Below, one piece after another: positions 35,604 through 45,571 of a DNA stretch of 64,000 bases (positions are counted from its first letter, which is position 1; every line of letters starts with the position of its first letter). A model generated the notes under the pieces. The model did no database searches. It saw nothing but the letters and a program-made list of their open reading frames with translations, and was not told the origin of the DNA. Origin of the DNA: Muricea muricata (taxonomy: Eukaryota > Cnidaria > Anthozoa > Malacalcyonacea > Plexauridae); contig OY979716.1 in the NCBI GenBank assembly GCA_963855995.1, forward strand, positions 25,721,418 to 25,785,417, read 5' to 3'. A program made the translations under genes and the position numbers.

Positions 35604-38600
35604 ATGTCGGAAGACATGGAACTTCGTAAGATCGTCAATTGGGAACAATTTAAGGATCGTTTTAAGGTAGATACAAAGCATTGCTTAACCCATGTTAATA
35701 AACAATGTGTATCAGACAAAGACATAGTTCTTACGGTGCATTTACCTTACGAAAGTCTTCGAAGATGGAGTGATGTCAGAAAGAAAATTTCACAGCTGCC
35801 ATGTGGCACACCAGCCAGCTATACCAAAATATTAAACACTTTCTTGCACTCAAATTGCGGCTATAGAGTGAAAGAAAACCTAGGTCGTGTTGAGAAACGT
35901 TTGGAGAAAGCTTGTAGTGAAGTGAAACGTAAATTTGTGGGAAAGAGTGGAGCAGCCTACAGAAACCTTTGTCAGAAGGAGTTACATCTCGCCTTGATGT
36001 TAAATGAGCTGGTAACTGTTGGTGAAGTTGAATCAGTCTTGTATGCAGAAAAATTAAAATGGAAAGATATTGAGAAAGAAAACCAAGAACTCAACAAATC
36101 TATGGCCAAAATTCAAGAGGATCATGAATGCCAAATGGAGGAACTTTGTAATGCTCAAAGAAAGATTGACAAATTAGCAGAAGAAAACACAAACCTCAAG
36201 GTCTATATTGAAAAACTTGGCCAGGATCTGAATTTTCAAAATGGCAGCAGAAAAATAACTGAGGTATCTGAACGACAGCAAAGGCGAAAACTGTCTGAGC
36301 TAAAAAACCACACTGAAAAAGCATTATGGTTTGCAAAGACATTTGGACTGGATGTTCAAGATGTCAATTTTAAAGATGAAAAAGGTAGACACTACACATT
36401 CTCGTATGAACAAAACCAAAAACAAGCATACAAGGAACTGTCAGAAGAAGAGCAAAAAAGGGTGCAAAGTGTTCTTTTCATACTGGACAAATTTTGTATA
36501 GGAGATGCAGCATACCATGAGCTGTCAATGTTGTGTGAGAATTATGGCCTTCCACGTTCTTACCTTATTAAACAATGCAAGGATGAAGTAAACAAAATAA
36601 ACCACATCGTGCGCAACCCAGGCCCAGCACAGGGAGCACAACTTGATTTTATTACTGAATTAAAATCAGTTGTTCAAGGCATGGTAAGTTTAAGTTAATG
36701 CTGCCTAATGCCTAATGTTTAAATACTTGTATTAATACTGCCTAATGTTTACTGTCGTCAGGGATGGATCCACTGGGGGGGGGGGGGATGTGGGGGGTGC
36801 ACCCCCCCTAGCCTTGGCTAGGGGGGTGCTAATTTCCATATCAAATATTTAAATATCAAGCAATTGTCATTAAACAAATTTCCAAAACTATATTAGACTA
36901 TTAGAGACAAAATAAGATAACTGCAAAAATTGAACAGTGAGTAATATTATACATGTACAGTATTCAATGCCACATACGAAATATAGCTGTGTCAGCAAAT
37001 CAGCTATATTTGTTTTGGAATGGCATTCATTTCATAGAGTACAACATCAAGTATTTCGCATCTATTTTTAATTATTTCGCATTTTGTTGCCAAAAATTAG
37101 CAAGTTTATTAAATAGCTGAGCTGAGTTAATATCCATAATTTAATAATGGATGAAAACGCTTCATTTTTTATCACACCTGGTCGTGATGATAATGGAAAT
37201 GGAATATTAAAAAAAATATTGAAACTTGAAAGAGGTACTGTATTATAAATAATCTTGCTGTTTTAACTAAACAATAAATACAACTGACTGAGTAGCCAGT
37301 TGCAGGGACAGGAAATATAATACATTCTATTATTATTATAAAGTTTAAAGTTATTAGTTATAACTTGATACAGTCCAACTCTTTGTCTCTAGCTGTACAG
37401 TTTAAGTGTAACAATGTTTATCAACTGATCTGATCAACTGCCTGTTGGCCCTGTCAGTGTCAGTGCTATTAGATTCTATCAGACTATTCTGCTACACTAA
37501 AGACTACAGTATAAAAGCATTAATTTCCTACAGTTAAAAAGAACACAATAACATGTCATCAACATAGTTACACCACTTACGCTGCTGACCGCTGTACATT
37601 GCTGGTCTGGTCACATGGACGGGGATGCCCGGCCCCATGATCGACAACCAGTCCCATATGCTTATAGCGCTGATCAACACCCACCCGGGACTGGTGCACC
37701 CCCCTACCAGATCCTGCTGGATCCATCCCTGACTGTCATCAATAAGCCAAAATGCCTTTGATTGTGCATTTGTGCTGAAGAAATCCTAAATTTTACTTTT
37801 AGATACACCAAGGGACCATCAACATAACCGATCCAGGATTCAAATTGGATGTTAAAATATCTGGGGATGGTGCAAAGATGTCACGAATTACAAATTTTGT
37901 TGTGATATCTTTTTCTGTATTGAATAATGAAAAAGATGTTATGTCATCAAAAGGTATATATTAGCTAATTTTAAATGGCTGTAGTACTTTTATGGCGCTT
38001 CAACCTTATTCAATAATATTACACCTAATCAACCAAGCCATTAATAATTAACACCTATATATATTTATTTTACATGGAACTTCATTTTAATATTACTTAA
38101 ATTTTCTTGTAATGGACACAGGGAACCACACCATTGCAATAATAAAAGGCCAAGAGTCATATGGTTTGTTAAAAAGTTCTTGCTCAACGATATTTGATGA
38201 AGTCAATAAGCTGGTTGAATGCAAGAAAATTGATATAAATGGCACAGAGATCCCAGTGGAAGTCTACCTTGGAGGGGATTACAAAGTAAGTATATATATA
38301 ATGTATCGGAATATGATTTTATCTCTCAATGAAGAAGCTCTTCAGCTTAATGGCTTGATGTTTAGCCTAATGTGCATGATATATTTACTTGTTAACTTGT
38401 TGTGTATTAAAATTGCTGTAGGACCAATACATTTATTTGTAATTAAGCAATCAATAGTTCAATGTTAAATTTATACATGTACTGTATGTTTTGTTTAGTT
38501 TCTGCTTCTCATGATGGGAATGAAAGGTGCCACGTCTGATTATGCATGTATATGGTGCAAGATCCACAAGAAAAACAGGTTTGTATATTTACATTTCTAT

Positions 38601-40183
38601 AGATGAGAAAAGAGGATGGGAACATGTATATTATAATTGCATAGTTTACAAGGGATCTAAGGCTTGAATGGTTTTAAATTGTAATTCCTACTTGGTTTTA
38701 TAATACTTTGGTATATAGGGAATTAAAACTATAACTTTGTTATTTTTAGATGTGATGTATCAAAACATCAACTTTTTTATCAGCAAAACCTGACCAGAAG
38801 CATTGACGATATTATGCAATGTGCACTGAAGAACAGTTTTTCTTGTGAGCACAAGCCTGTTTTAAATGTTCCTGTTAGTAATGTGGTATTGGATGAGCTT
38901 CACCTGATGTTACGTGTTACAGGTAGGGCAAATTTTTTAAATGGATACTGTCTAGTTAAACTTTTATATTAGATACTTCTCTAGTACATAAATATCTGAA
39001 TGTGTAAATACCTACTATTGTAGACAAGCTGACAAAAAATTTAGTCATCAATGCCATAGAAATGGACAGAAAGGCCAATTTAAACAAAAGACCAATGGAC
39101 AGAACTAATAAAAACGTGGATGCCCTTATTAAAACAATACAAAGTTGTGGTGTGACTTTCAATGTCTGGGAGAAAGTGGATGGGGATGGCAAAGGTGGTA
39201 ACTTTGATTTTACTAGTCTGATGGGTGCTGACAAGCGCCTTCTACTTAAGGCTTTGCCAAGCAAATTACCCACAATTCTCCCCAAAGAAACAAGTGAGAC
39301 AATTGAAAAGCTGTGGCAGGTAATATTTCTTTCTAAAATGTCTTCCAAAAAGTTGGGGTGAGGTATTGGTGTATCTAACTGTTTGATTTTGTGCTAGGAA
39401 TTTGATGAAATGTGTCAAATTATATGTCTCCCAGCTTTGACTAAAGAACAAATAACAGAATATTTTGACAAGGTACATCAATTTTATTAAAGATTTGATG
39501 GAGAATATTTCATTGTCCCTAAGAACAAAAAATTAATATTTTTTTAGGGTGTAAACTGGATCAAGATGTTTCTTTCCCTAAATGGAAAGAACTTAGGGTA
39601 CGAGCCTGCAAGGGTGACCCCATACATGCATGCCATGGTGTACCATGTCCCATACTTCATGGAAAAGCATAATGGGATAAAGAAATTTACTGGCCAAGGT
39701 AGATTGACTTTGATAATGTGCATTCATTATGTGGTCAAACAGTACAATTGCTTTGTCTTCAGTATACTAATTAAATATTATTATTTCATACAAGGTGTTG
39801 AAAAACTGAATGATGATTGTAGAAGAGTCCATCTGAGAAGATCAAATAAATGGGATGCCCCAGTGGATGTCCTGCGCGTGGGAAAACGAGTGGAGCACTT
39901 GTCTCACTGCGAACGACAAACAAGGCCTTATCAAAAGAGGAATAATGATTACTGGGAAACCATGATCAAGGATAGCAGATCAAAGCGACTACGTGTGTCT
40001 GGGCCAATTGAAGAGCAGGTAGAAGCTAATGACATTGAATCATTAACGGCTGTAGAAATCAAACAAAAACTCAAAGATCTGGGAATAACAACCAAACTGA
40101 GAAACTTGAAGAAGTTAAGGGAGCTTCTTAGAGAGAGTTCATTTGATAAGGAGAATGTTCCAAACAATCAGACATTAGCATGA
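35604..40183 (+). CDS. RAG1/Transib-like DDE transposase, nine exons, 852 residues
   Basis: Exons 35604-36683, 37803-37953, 38122-38285, 38499-38578, 38750-38922, 39024-39319, 39398-39472, 39548-39698 and 39795-40183 all have GT..AG borders and matching phases; the spliced frame is 2559 nt with no stop. Residues about 140-215 look like a coiled coil. Candidate catalytic acids are D382 ([10 protein letters not shown]), D463 (YLGGDYKFLL) and E726 (GQGVEKLND). The zinc ligands C482-x2-C485 (YACIWCK) and H701-x4-H706 ([10 protein letters not shown]) lie 19 residues after D463 and 20 before E726. As I recall RAG1 (D600, D708, C727, C730, H937, H942, E962), these spacings are identical. A SAP-like helix pair ends the protein (about 804-835). 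It would cut at the CATGGCC ends. Another member of the wider RAG1/Transib-CACTA group is possible. Confidence 0.8.
36759..37731. mobile_element. Non-autonomous hAT element, 973 bp
   Basis: The ends CAGGGATGGATCCA and TGGATCCATCCCTG are perfect 14-bp inverted repeats. The flanks ACTGTCGT (36751-36758) and ACTGTCAT (37732-37739) are an 8-bp target duplication with one mismatch, the hAT length. A G-run and GGTGCACCCCCCC-type text extend the inverted ends imperfectly. No coding capacity. It sits in intron 1 of the transposase gene and should be spliced out. Confidence 0.9.
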
Positions 40184-40318
40184 TATACTGTATGTATTAT
40201 ATTAATTCACCCATAATAATAGTTATGAATACATTATACTGTATAAATAAATATCCCTTAGTAACACTTTCATAATTCTAATCTATAAGCCTATTGTAAA
40301 TATAAATTAATAAACCAA

Positions 40319-41363
40319 CTAAATTTGTTCTGCTGTACAAGACTTTCGGATTATAGTTAAAGACACTTTTTCAATAGGATATCTTTTTGCCTCAACCATT
40401 CCCCCATCAGTTTTTAAAAACTTTTTCGGTGACCAAGACAACGTTGGTTTTGCTTTAATTGGAAAATCCACTGCAGTACCATTTCCATCACCATCCAGAT
40501 TGTACCACCAATTGCACGGCAAGTATTTAAATTTTGACAAATCTTCCATCTTGTATAAGTAATGGCCATTATGCTGAGAGGGAATCCCTTTCCTAAAGAC
40601 CACATACCTCCAGACATCAAGGTCAATGCTTGCATAAAGTGGTGCCAAGCGCTGGCTACGAAGGGCATTTGTAACAGCACAAGCAAATTGTTGGGATGCT
40701 TGTTGGAGCCTTTCATTTGTGACTGGTGGTTGGTCAAAGTTTCTAGAAATTAAAGGTCAAAATAGTTGTGTTAACTGATTGAGCTGCATTCCACCCTACT
40801 CGTTTTAATGACAGACATATTTACCCATCATTTTACAGTCCCCTTCCCTCTTCATATGAAAAACCATTCAATGAAGCATTATTTAAAATAAGAGAATTCG
40901 CTAATGTTATGTCCTTTTACTGAATGCGTAAAGACTGAGCAGCATGCAATGATGTTCTGTTTTGTCACAGACTCAGATGTTCAACTAAACTATTTAGATT
41001 GCAAAACAAACCTTAACAGATCTGGCGTTAAATGCTCAGAAGGTTCCCATGTACAAGACTCCATGGGCCATCCTTTCCATTTTATTAAGTATTCGTTGCC
41101 CTGAAATAAATTGGATATATAGGAACGTCAATTTACAGCATATAATAAAAGCAACCACATTGTATACGGTATATTCGACCACTAAAAATACAGAAAATAA
41201 CACTTACATGAGAAATTCTTCGCCTTGCTATAACTCTTTCAACTTCGTAGAAGGTACGGTTGTTCCTCTTCGCTTTTTTCTTAGTGTCGTATAACACAAC
41301 TGATGAAAACGCATTCAGTTGTTTATAATCAACGACCACGTTTTTTCTCCGTGCAGCAGCCAT
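40319..41363 (-). CDS. Chromodomain protein of the two-gene transposon, three exons, 222 residues
   Basis: Exons (minus strand) 41363-41208, 41100-41012 and 40742-40319 join with GT..AG borders and consistent phases. The first exon encodes a basic start (MAAARRKNVVVDYKQ) and FYEVERVIARRRISH. The second supplies EYLIKWKGWPMESCTWEPSE, and together they make a classical chromodomain (residues about 38-80) with the W-x-x-x-S-x-T-W-E-P hallmark. The C-terminal 140 residues (DLDVWRYVVFRKG, CNWWYNLDGDG) are unknown. The gene begins 119 bp inside the right end of the element and converges on the transposase gene with a 135-bp gap. Chromodomains bind methylated histone tails, so a role in choosing target chromatin is a reasonable inference. 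Confidence 0.8.
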
Positions 41364-42535
41364 CTTGTTTATTCTCCACAACTTTGGAGGAGAGCGTGGG
41401 GATATTTAAGGATATATGCACTGAAATGCGAGCGCTGTCCAAAACTTGCGGGGGCTCGAAATGTCCGCAATTTCTGGCCATGGAGAAAGGCTATCAGGTC
41501 CTACAACTACATGAAGTACGGCACTTTCCTAAAACCTCCGATGAGCTATTCGCCGATCATATTAACACGTTCCTCAAAATCAAGCAGGAAGCAAGTGGTT
41601 ATCCCAAAGGCGTAACAACGGAGGAACAGAAACAACGGTACATCGAGGAGTACTTCGAGCGCGAGGGTGTTCAGCTAGACCCAGACAAGATCGACTACAA
41701 TCCAGGATTAAGGGCTCTGGCTAAGTTGATGCTCAACTCATTTTAGGAACGCGACAGTTGTTTTTTATTATACTTGTAGGCAAGTTTGCGCAACGCACGA
41801 ATATGACGAAAGTGCAAATGATTACAGACCCTCAAGTGTACTTTGACTACCTGACTTCAGACGAGATCAATGTACTCGACGCGAGATTCGTGAGTGGTGA
41901 AATGATCGAGATCCACTATGAGAACAACGAGATTTCATTGCGCCCAACGCCAAGACGAATGTGGTCATCGCCGCATTCACCACGGCATACGCACGTCTCA
42001 AACTTTACGGTGTGTTGGATATGTTGCAGGGAAGAGTGCTGTATTACGATACGGATTCGATATCTTTGTCAGCAAAACCAATGATCCAGAGCCACCGATA
42101 GGTCCATATCTTGGCGAGCTGACTGATGAGTTAGGAGGGGATTACATCACCACATTTGTGTCCGGCGGTCCTAAAAATTACAGTTATCGAACCAACACCA
42201 ACAAAGTGGAAACAAAAGTACGCGGAATCACACTTGACAGCACGGCAAAGCAGAAAGTCAACTTCGACGTGATTCGTGCGCTGGTGTACCTTCATGCCCA
42301 ATGTCATGTCACTGGACATGTCAGCGTGGATATTCCGTTAAAAATCACAAGGGATGCGAAGACAAAAAACATTGAAACGAAACGCATGAAAAAGGACTAT
42401 CGTATTGTTTATGATAAACGTGTAATTGCTGAAGATTACAAAACATTACCTTATGGCTATTAATTGAACGTTTATGTTACAGTGTTTGTTTACAAATGAT
42501 AGTTTAAAATACATCTTATAAAAATGCTTGAATTG

Positions 42536-42865
42536 TCAATTTTGAATGTTCAGTTTATAATAATGGTTCAAATTCACCCCTGTCTGTTCTTCCAACATTT
42601 TGATCTGTTTTGTATTTTTTGCACCAAGATCCCACATCATCATCTCCTTGGCGTTCATGTGGTAAGTAAAGCCGCTCTCCTGGGTAGGAGCAGGCACTTG
42701 TAAACGTGCCAATGATTCTAACATGACCTGTGTCAACAGGATGGAATGTAACGTAGAGTTATCTATAAGCGTTGCAGGCACCATGTTTGCATGCACCAAA
42801 TGGCGTAGCAAATCCAAAAGTACTGCATTTTTATCTCGATTTAGTGCTTTGTCTGAAAGCCAACG
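42536..42865 (-). CDS. Small Polinton gene X, left arm
   Basis: Encodes a helical segment (LLDLLRHLVHANMVP, LTQVMLESLARLQVP) and ends LNHYYKLNIQN. The frame is open upstream of the first ATG, so the start is uncertain. The mirror copy lies at about 46399-46728. It is convergent with the polymerase gene. I do not recognise it; Polintons carry several unassigned small genes. Confidence 0.5.
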   Translation of the reverse strand, partial: RWLSDKALNRDKNAVLLDLLRHLVHANMVPATLIDNSTLHSILLTQVMLESLARLQVPAPTQESGFTYHMNAKEMMMWDLGAKNTKQIKMLEEQTGVNLNHYYKLNIQN

Positions 42866-42946
42866 AGTTACGATATCTCTCCAATACGTGTTTATATAAC
42901 AAGCTCTTGCTCAAACTGTTATAAAAAAATCGGAGGTTTAGGCATT

Positions 42947-43159
42947 TTATAGCACAACTTTCATCGCATCGAGGAACTTGCCCATGATGTCATAATCCTT
43001 TGAAATATAACCTTGACGGACGCAAGCGTACCAAACCCTTTCGATAAAGTTTTCATCAGTATATATTTGAGGATCACTATTAAAATCGAAAATCCATTTC
43101 TTCTGCTCTTCGTTTGGTAACTCTTTGAAAATCTTACTGCGCAAATTAGAAAAACACAT
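42947..43159 (-). CDS. Small Polinton gene Y, left arm
   Basis: About 70 residues from an internal ATG, including NEEQKKWIFDFNSDPQIY and ERVWYACVRQGYISKDYDIM. It may be the tail of a longer broken frame. It is weakly reminiscent of the outer-Polinton gene at 51633-52100 (both have an E-E-x-x-W-I block followed by a dozen residues and a Trp/Val-rich helix). Function unknown. Confidence 0.45.
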   Translation of the reverse strand: MCFSNLRSKIFKELPNEEQKKWIFDFNSDPQIYTDENFIERVWYACVRQGYISKDYDIMGKFLDAMKVVL

Positions 43160-43296
43160 ATTGACAAGAAGCACGAGCTCATTTTTTAGCCATAAACAAT
43201 ATATCGACAGTCATCTTGCGAGCGATCGAGCGAATATGATCAGAAACGAACAAGACGCAGAGCTTTTATAGGAAGGGTTGCGGACGCTCTCAAATG

Positions 43297-43692
43297 TTAC
43301 AATAGTTTAAAAGTTTCTTGTTTTAGCAATCGTCTCTGCTCTGTACAAAAATCAGATCTCCAATCATGACATGTATACTTGAGCAATTCAAAGCCATTTA
43401 CTTTGGGTGTAATATCGTTTAAACTCTGGGTAAAAGCCTCCATGAGATTGCCTTCTGAAACCTTTTCCAAAGTACAGTCAAAGTACAAACATAACTGCTC
43501 ATCCCTTTCCATCATGAGGCATTGATGGTGCGTTTGGGACAGATGGTTAATCATGCAGCCATTACAGTTTTCAACGACGAGGTGAGATATGATCGCTGCT
43601 ATTTCGTGAGCGTAGCTTTTTAAAAGTAGCTTTTCGATGCGTTTCTGACGATAATAAAGAACTAGTTCTCTGTTGTCTATGTCTGTTGACAT
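43297..43692 (-). CDS. Small Polinton gene Z, left arm (Cys/His cluster)
   Basis: 131 residues from ATG 43692-43690. The segment ENCNGCMINHLSQTHHQC holds a C-x2-C-x3-H...H-x-C cluster that could bind a metal. A diverged homologue (ENCNGCIIDHPSQRQHPC) occurs in the outer Polinton at 52320-52743, so the cluster is conserved between two Polinton lineages. The C-terminal NGFELLKYTCHDWRSDFC segment is conserved too. It is divergently oriented from gene W. Function unknown. Confidence 0.6.
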   Translation of the reverse strand: MSTDIDNRELVLYYRQKRIEKLLLKSYAHEIAAIISHLVVENCNGCMINHLSQTHHQCLMMERDEQLCLYFDCTLEKVSEGNLMEAFTQSLNDITPKVNGFELLKYTCHDWRSDFCTEQRRLLKQETFKLL

Positions 43693-43833
43693 GATGATCT
43701 GTTTACTTGACAAGAGCCAAAGTACGTTTACTCGTTCCTGTCAAGTTGACAATGTTTTATATGTGTCAGTCATATCAAAAAGACGCGTACAAGTACGGTA
43801 GGTTCAGAATAAGGTGGAAGTCGTGACGCAAAC

Positions 43834-44061
43834 ATGGGTCACTCTGCTAGCAAAAATCCAAAGACCAACAAAAACCATAACAGACAGAAAATGTTTAAAA
43901 TAGGTATAAGTTTTGGTCGGAATGATCTCAATTTGGAGGGGCATTTACAAATGGGCTATAACAGTAAAACGATCAAAAACTGCAACAAACAATTTGAGGC
44001 ACAATATGTTCATGCACAGCTGACCCAAGACGAACCATCCAATCCGAATGACGAGGAATAA
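43834..44061 (+). CDS. Small Polinton gene W, left arm
   Basis: 75 residues: a basic start (MGHSASKNPKTNKNHNRQKM), then FKIGISFGRNDLNLEGHLQM and an acidic end (DEPSNPNDEE). MG-x-x-x-S/K is a possible N-myristoylation context. A paralogue sits in the outer Polinton at 30816-31025. It lies just upstream of the integrase and in the same direction. Function unknown. Confidence 0.6.
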   Translation: MGHSASKNPKTNKNHNRQKMFKIGISFGRNDLNLEGHLQMGYNSKTIKNCNKQFEAQYVHAQLTQDEPSNPNDEE

Positions 44062-44110
44062 AACAATGTATAATGAATGTATCGATTCATTCTATCGGTG
44101 ATAGTTGAAC

Positions 44111-44668
44111 ATGGATGATTACTTGGCTAAAGTTTATTACGATCCAAAAAGATCAGGAGGGTTTGGTGGCGTAGATCGTTTGGCGAATCAAGATCGCGAA
44201 TCAAGGAATGGTTGATGAAACAGGACACGTATACTCTCCATAAACCCATACGTCACCATTTTAGAAGAAACCGGGTGATTGTGGGAGGTATTGACCACCA
44301 ATGGCAGATGGACTTAGCCGATATGCAGTCCATGCAAAAATTTAACGATGGCTACCGCTACTTGCTGTTGTGCATTGACGTGTTTTCCAAATACGCTTGG
44401 GTGGTTCCATTGAAAAATAAGACGGGTCTTTCGCTAGTCGACGCGTTTAAAATCATTTTGGCTAGCGGGCGCAAACCCGAGAAGATCATCACGGATCAAG
44501 GCACGGAATTTTTCAACAAACATTTCAAAGCATTACTGAAAGACGAAGACATCGGATTGTACAACACATATATAACCAAACCAAAGCTTCTGTCGTGGAA
44601 CGCTTGATACGTACGTTGAAAACCAGAATGTGGCGATACTTTACGGCAAAGAAAACCATGCGATACAT
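44111..44668 (+). pseudogene. Polinton integrase, left arm and loop (broken at the palindrome axis)
   Basis: Begins at ATG 44111 (MDDYLAKVYYDPKRSGGFGG), typical of Polinton integrases, then changes frame near 44200. The core matches a retroviral-type integrase: QWQMDLADMQ (first Asp), a YLLLCIDVFSKYAWVVPLKN segment and ITDQGTEFFNKHFK (second Asp). An extra TA unit near 44570 shifts the frame before the Glu-containing block, which reads in the loop (SVVERLIRTLKTRMWRYFT). The gene ends abruptly at 44668, where the inverted arm begins. Shared lesions show the copy was defective before or when the palindrome arose. Confidence 0.85.
44596..44668. other. Palindrome axis: 73-bp unpaired loop
   Basis: Sequence between the perfectly inverted TTTGGTTTGG...CAGAAG arms (left arm ends TTCTGTCG at 44595; right arm starts CGACAGAA at 44669). 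The loop is ordinary integrase coding sequence, so the inversion joint lies just after the catalytic Glu block. Confidence 0.92.
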
Positions 44669-45153
44669 CGACAGAAGCTTTGGTTTGGTTATATATGTGT
44701 TGTACAATCCGATGTCTTCGTCTTTCAGTAATGCTTTGAAATGTTTGTTGAAAAATTCCGTGCCTTGATCCGTGATGATCTTCTCGGGTTTGCGCCCGCT
44801 AGCCAAAATGATTTTAAACGCGTCGACTAGCGAAAGACCCGTCTTATTTTTCAATGGAACCACCCAAGCGTATTTGGAAAACACGTCAATGCACAACAGC
44901 AAGTAGCGGTAGCCATCGTTAAATTTTTGCATGGACTGCATATCGGCTAAGTCCATCTGCCATTGGTGGTCAATACCTCCCACAATCACCCGGTTTCTTC
45001 TAAAATGGTGACGTATGGGTTTATGGAGAGTATACGTGTCCTGTTTCATCAACCATTCCTTGATTCGCGATCTTGATTCGCCAAACGATCTACGCCACCA
45101 AACCCTCCTGATCTTTTTGGATCGTAATAAACTTTAGCCAAGTAATCATCCAT
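44669..45153 (-). pseudogene. Polinton integrase fragment, right arm
   Basis: Inverted copy of 44111-44595 with the same frame changes. It keeps the two Asp-containing blocks but has no Glu block, because the axis cuts the gene. It cannot encode a complete integrase. Confidence 0.85.
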
Positions 45154-45202
45154 GTTCAACTATCACCGATAGAATGAATCGATACATTCATTATACATTG
45201 TT

Positions 45203-45430
45203 TTATTCCTCGTCATTCGGATTGGATGGTTCGTCTTGGGTCAGCTGTGCATGAACATATTGTGCCTCAAATTGTTTGTTGCAGTTTTTGATCGTTTTAC
45301 TGTTATAGCCCATTTGTAAATGCCCCTCCAAATTGAGATCATTCCGACCAAAACTTATACCTATTTTAAACATTTTCTGTCTGTTATGGTTTTTGTTGGT
45401 CTTTGGATTTTTGCTAGCAGAGTGACCCAT
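45203..45430 (-). CDS. Small Polinton gene W, right arm
   Basis: Inverted copy of 43834-44061 with an identical 75-residue product. See that entry for the basic start, FGRNDLNLEG core and acidic end. Confidence 0.6.
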   Translation of the reverse strand: MGHSASKNPKTNKNHNRQKMFKIGISFGRNDLNLEGHLQMGYNSKTIKNCNKQFEAQYVHAQLTQDEPSNPNDEE

Positions 45431-45571
45431 GTTTGCGTCACGACTTCCACCTTATTCTGAACCTACCGTACTTGTACGCGTCTTTTTGATATGACTGACA
45501 CATATAAAACATTGTCAACTTGACAGGAACGAGTAAACGTACTTTGGTTCTTGTCAAGTAAACAGATCATC

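Larger units (their letters stand above)
34892..41482. mobile_element. 6.6-kb two-gene DDE transposon with RAG1-like transposase
   Basis: Both ends read CATGGCCAGAAATT, then (T/G)CGGACAT, as inverted repeats of roughly 22-27 bp. The empty site is preserved in the right Polinton arm (47775-47790), which shows exactly where insertion happened. The duplicated target is at most TGG (strictly one G if the full CATGG end is counted). Inside are two convergent, apparently intact genes: a nine-exon transposase gene (+) and a three-exon chromodomain gene (-). A hAT insertion lies in the first transposase intron. The element is absent from the other arm, so it moved after the palindrome formed. Confidence 0.9.
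31596..42463 (+). pseudogene. Protein-primed family B DNA polymerase, left arm (interrupted and broken)
   Basis: Starts at ATG 31596. Family B landmarks appear in order: exonuclease motifs (FFDFECRQ, NFQGYDGYF, YCRSDVDIL), palm motif A (DFTSLYPW), the motif B region (KLMLNSF) and motif C (YYDTDSI). Such polymerases replicate Polintons by protein priming. The N-terminal part is long and acidic and precedes Cys/His clusters. Lesions shared with the right arm are an in-frame TAA (32998-33000) and frame changes around motif C. Lesions private to this arm are an extra G near 32578 and a TGA at 32797-32799. At least one small intron (about 34131-34219) is visible. The 6.6-kb transposon at 34892-41482 splits the gene between motifs A and B. 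It cannot encode a working enzyme. Confidence 0.85.

Noticed and set aside
35408..35629. Alternative start region for the transposase in another frame
   Set aside because: The frame closes before the conserved N-terminus; ATG 35604 in the main frame is the first good start.
40414..40737. 107-codon minus-strand frame overlapping the chromodomain gene
   Set aside because: It is the wrong frame of exon 3; the phase given by the splice sites selects the other frame, which runs to the proper stop.
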